Part shown: positions 6,036 through 7,762 of the stretch, piece by piece
Numbering within the stretch: position 1 is the stretch's first letter
Layout: each line of letters begins with the position of its first letter
Assembly (NCBI GenBank): GCA_003545625.1
Contig: DODH01000061.1
Coordinates: forward strand, 1,989-9,750
Origin: Nitrospina sp.
GTDB taxonomy: Bacteria > Nitrospinota > Nitrospinia > Nitrospinales > VA-1
DNA: 7,762 nucleotides
Reading direction: 5' to 3'
Position numbers and translations under genes: made by a program
The notes under the pieces: generated by a model
What the model was told of the DNA's origin: nothing
Database searches by the model: none
What the model saw: only the letters and a program-made list of their open reading frames with translations

Positions 6036-6389
6036 ATGACTGAATATTTCTACATTTCGTTGTTTGCGGTTGTAGCTGTTGTGGTGATAGGTGCCTTGTT
6101 GGCATTGTCTACCGTGCTGGGTCCGCGCAACCCAAGTCCTGCAAAATTGCTTCCTTATGAGTGTGGTATTGTCCCGACCGAAGAAGCCAAAGGCCGGTAT
6201 CCGGTGCGGTTTGCGACCATAGCCATGTTGTTCATTATTTTTGATGTGGAAGTGGTGTTCATGTATCCGTGGGCGGTGGCTCTGGACGAACTACAATTGT
6301 TCGGATTAATAGAGATGGTCATTTTCATAGTCATTCTGGCGATTGCATACGTCTATATTTGGGGACGGGGAGGTTTGGAATGGGATTGA
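6036..6389 (+). CDS. nuoA: NADH-quinone oxidoreductase subunit A
   Basis: The protein has 117 residues, the usual NuoA size. It is a three-helix membrane subunit of complex I that helps form the quinone cavity where the peripheral and membrane arms meet. Helices are at about 5-28, 60-82 and 88-109. Family marks are the cytoplasmic loop motif LLPYECG (38-44, with the conserved C43), R58-F59, FDVE (69-72), YPWA (77-80), E93 in helix 3, and the C-terminal LEW. An in-frame ATG at 5985 would add 17 mostly basic residues (MGFLSRNRSGFLHVKLK). I chose 6036 because it gives the family length and because the NuoA N-terminus faces the periplasm, where such a basic tail is unlikely. No clear Shine-Dalgarno precedes either start. 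It is the first gene of the operon behind the promoter at 5907-5934 and overlaps nuoB by 10 bases. Confidence 0.95.
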   Translation: MTEYFYISLFAVVAVVVIGALLALSTVLGPRNPSPAKLLPYECGIVPTEEAKGRYPVRFATIAMLFIIFDVEVVFMYPWAVALDELQLFGLIEMVIFIVILAIAYVYIWGRGGLEWD

Positions 6390-6964
6390 TAGAAGAAGCG
6401 GCCGAAAGGGTTGGGGACGAAGTCAATAATCTTAAATTGAATGTTCAGGATGCTGTCGAGGCGATGGCGCATGAGTACGCCGGGTCCTTGTATGATTCAA
6501 TATTAACCACCAAACTGGGCAAAGTTGTGGGTTGGGCGCAGAAGAACGCCTTGTGGCCCGCGACTTTTGGATTAGCCTGTTGTGCTATTGAAATGATGGC
6601 CATGGCCAACTCCCGCTGGGATGCTGCGCGTTTCGGGGCGGAGGTTTTTCGCGCTTCTCCGCGCCAGGCAGACCTGATGATCGTGTCGGGGCGGGTCTCG
6701 CAGAAAATGGCGCCGATCCTGAAACAGATTTATGACCAGATGCCCGAACCGAAGTGGGTGATGTCCATGGGAGCTTGTGCTTCCTGTGGCGGGGTTTTCA
6801 ATAATTATTCCATAGTCCAAGGGGTGGACCGCGTGGTGCCGGTGGATGTTTATGTTCCCGGATGTCCTCCCGGTCCTGAGGCTTTGCTTTATGGCTTGAT
6901 CAAGCTTCAGGAAAAGATCATGGCGGAAGCGGGGACCGAAAAGGCCAAAAAGAGGGTGGCATGA
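6380..6964 (+). CDS. nuoB: NADH-quinone oxidoreductase subunit B
   Basis: The protein has 194 residues. NuoB carries iron-sulfur cluster N2, the last 4Fe-4S centre, which passes electrons to quinone at the base of the peripheral arm. The expected ligands are present: the tandem C67-C68 in [12 protein letters not shown]133 in MGACASCGG and C162 in [13 protein letters not shown]136 is an additional cysteine in CASC, a variant I believe occurs in many NuoB proteins. [15 protein letters not shown] (90-104) and [10 protein letters not shown] are further signatures. The frame stays open upstream to 6269, but that stretch is nuoA read in another frame. ATG 6380 has GGAGG at 6369-6373 (6-nt spacing) and gives the normal distance to the cysteine pair. 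It overlaps nuoA by 10 bases and nuoC by 4, indicating coupled translation. Confidence 0.96.
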   Translation: MGLIEEAAERVGDEVNNLKLNVQDAVEAMAHEYAGSLYDSILTTKLGKVVGWAQKNALWPATFGLACCAIEMMAMANSRWDAARFGAEVFRASPRQADLMIVSGRVSQKMAPILKQIYDQMPEPKWVMSMGACASCGGVFNNYSIVQGVDRVVPVDVYVPGCPPGPEALLYGLIKLQEKIMAEAGTEKAKKRVA

Positions 6965-7491
6965 CGGGTGAGGAAATCATCGCGAAAGTGAAGGCCAGCC
7001 TTCCCGATGCCATACAAGATACGGCTCTGCCCCAGGGCGATGCGGTGATTTTTGTGGCTCCCGACTGCCTGCAAAAGGTGGCGGCTTTTCTCAAGGACGA
7101 CCCGTCCTTGAAGTTCGATTACCTGTCTGACGTGAGTGGGGTGGATTACCTCATTGAAGAACGGGAACCCCGCTTTGAAGCGGTGTATCTGCTTTACTCC
7201 ATCGACCATTCTCATTGCATTCGTATCCGTGTCGGCATAGAAGAGGAGAATCCTTCGGTACCTACCTTGTCGGAACTCTGGAAGGGGGCGTTGTATCCTG
7301 AGCAGGAGCTGTTCGATATGTTCGGATTCCATATCGAAGGGCATCCTAAAATGGAACGACTGATTATGCCGAAAGACTGGGTGGGCCACCCGCTTAGAAA
7401 AGATTATCCTTTAACCACCGAGGCTGTCACTTTTTCGTATAACCGGGATTTTAAAAGTGAATTGGTCAAATCAAAACCTCCGACTCGATAG
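6961..7491 (+). CDS. nuoC: NADH-quinone oxidoreductase subunit C
   Basis: The protein has 176 residues. NuoC is the 30-kDa peripheral-arm subunit that braces NuoB and NuoD near the quinone site and binds no cofactor. The fold is recognised from [13 protein letters not shown] (52-64), the signature around W107 and [18 protein letters not shown] (112-129), and [19 protein letters not shown] (133-151), which is nearly canonical. In the signature the common ERE appears as EQE. It is a stand-alone NuoC, not the NuoCD fusion of enteric bacteria. The start overlaps the nuoB stop (ATGA) and has a GAGGGTGG-type ribosome-binding site inside the nuoB end. The stop at 7489-7491 is 8 bases before the nuoD start. 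Confidence 0.96.
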   Translation: MTGEEIIAKVKASLPDAIQDTALPQGDAVIFVAPDCLQKVAAFLKDDPSLKFDYLSDVSGVDYLIEEREPRFEAVYLLYSIDHSHCIRIRVGIEEENPSVPTLSELWKGALYPEQELFDMFGFHIEGHPKMERLIMPKDWVGHPLRKDYPLTTEAVTFSYNRDFKSELVKSKPPTR

Positions 7492-7499
7492 GGTGATTT

Positions 7500-7762
7500 G
7501 TGAGCGTAACTGAACAAGGACTGCTGGAACGCGATAAAGACACCATGACCCTGAATATGGGGCCCCAGCATCCGAGCACTCACGGGGTTTTTAGGGTCAT
7601 TCTTGAGATGGATGGCGAGGTGGTGGAAACCGCTGAACCGGAAATTGGCTATCTGCACACCGGCATCGAAAAAAATTCCGAAAATAAAAGGTATGTTCAT
7701 GTCATCCCGATGACAGACCGGCTGGACTATCTCAATCCGCCGGGCAACAACCTGGCCTTCTG
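7500..7762 (+). CDS. nuoD: NADH-quinone oxidoreductase subunit D (N-terminal part, runs off window)
   Basis: Eighty-seven codons and two bases of nuoD are present; a full NuoD is about 400 residues, so most lies beyond the edge. NuoD is the 49-kDa peripheral subunit related to the large subunit of NiFe hydrogenase, and with NuoB it forms the quinone-binding pocket. Diagnostic text is [41 protein letters not shown] and [24 protein letters not shown] contributes the conserved His near the quinone headgroup. I chose the GTG at 7500-7502: it is in frame, has AGGG at 7490-7493 overlapping the nuoC stop at suitable distance, and yields a normal short N-terminus. An in-frame ATG 15 codons later is a less likely alternative. 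Confidence 0.93.
   Translation, partial: MSVTEQGLLERDKDTMTLNMGPQHPSTHGVFRVILEMDGEVVETAEPEIGYLHTGIEKNSENKRYVHVIPMTDRLDYLNPPGNNLAF

Noticed and set aside
7723..7752. Unusual NPPGNN in NuoD
   Set aside because: This loop differs among NuoD proteins that I can recall, so the variant is not evidence of altered function.

Overview
The window reads as ordinary chromosome of a Gram-negative bacterium with roughly even base composition. Three things point that way: separate nuoA, nuoB, nuoC and nuoD genes with overlapping ends, a predicted signal peptide plus membrane-anchored von Willebrand factor A (VWA) proteins, and a strong sigma-70-type promoter. The protein style recalls Nitrospinota or deltaproteobacteria-like lineages, but that is an impression from the sequence, not a placement.

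Layout. (1) Positions 1-729, minus strand: the first 243 residues of a class V aminotransferase of the 2-aminoethylphosphonate aminotransferase (PhnW) type, cut by the window edge. (2) A short divergent spacer, 730-881. (3) Positions 882-3940, plus strand: a two-gene unit joined by an ATGA overlap. It encodes an exported DUF4159 protein and a large membrane protein with a VWA domain and a glutamine-amidotransferase-like domain. These resemble the distal part of MoxR/DUF58/VWA clusters, but no MoxR or DUF58 gene is next to them. (4) Positions 3941-4395: a non-coding stretch packed with short palindromes, several of a shared CCCC-loop-GGGG type. (5) Positions 4396-5733: an orphan gene for a two-helix membrane protein with a phospholipase-D-like (DUF5919-like) domain and a C-terminal beta-sandwich. 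(6) Positions 5734-6035: a spacer carrying a perfect-consensus extended -10 promoter and a leader hairpin. (7) Positions 6036-7762: the head of a complex I operon, nuoA-nuoB-nuoC-nuoD, with nuoD running off the window.

The nuo genes build the quinone-site end and the peripheral-arm base of NADH:quinone oxidoreductase and are clearly co-transcribed and probably translationally coupled. The DUF4159/VWA pair probably works together at the envelope, in an unknown role. The least explained parts are the palindrome-rich spacer and the membrane PLD-like/beta-sandwich protein beside it.
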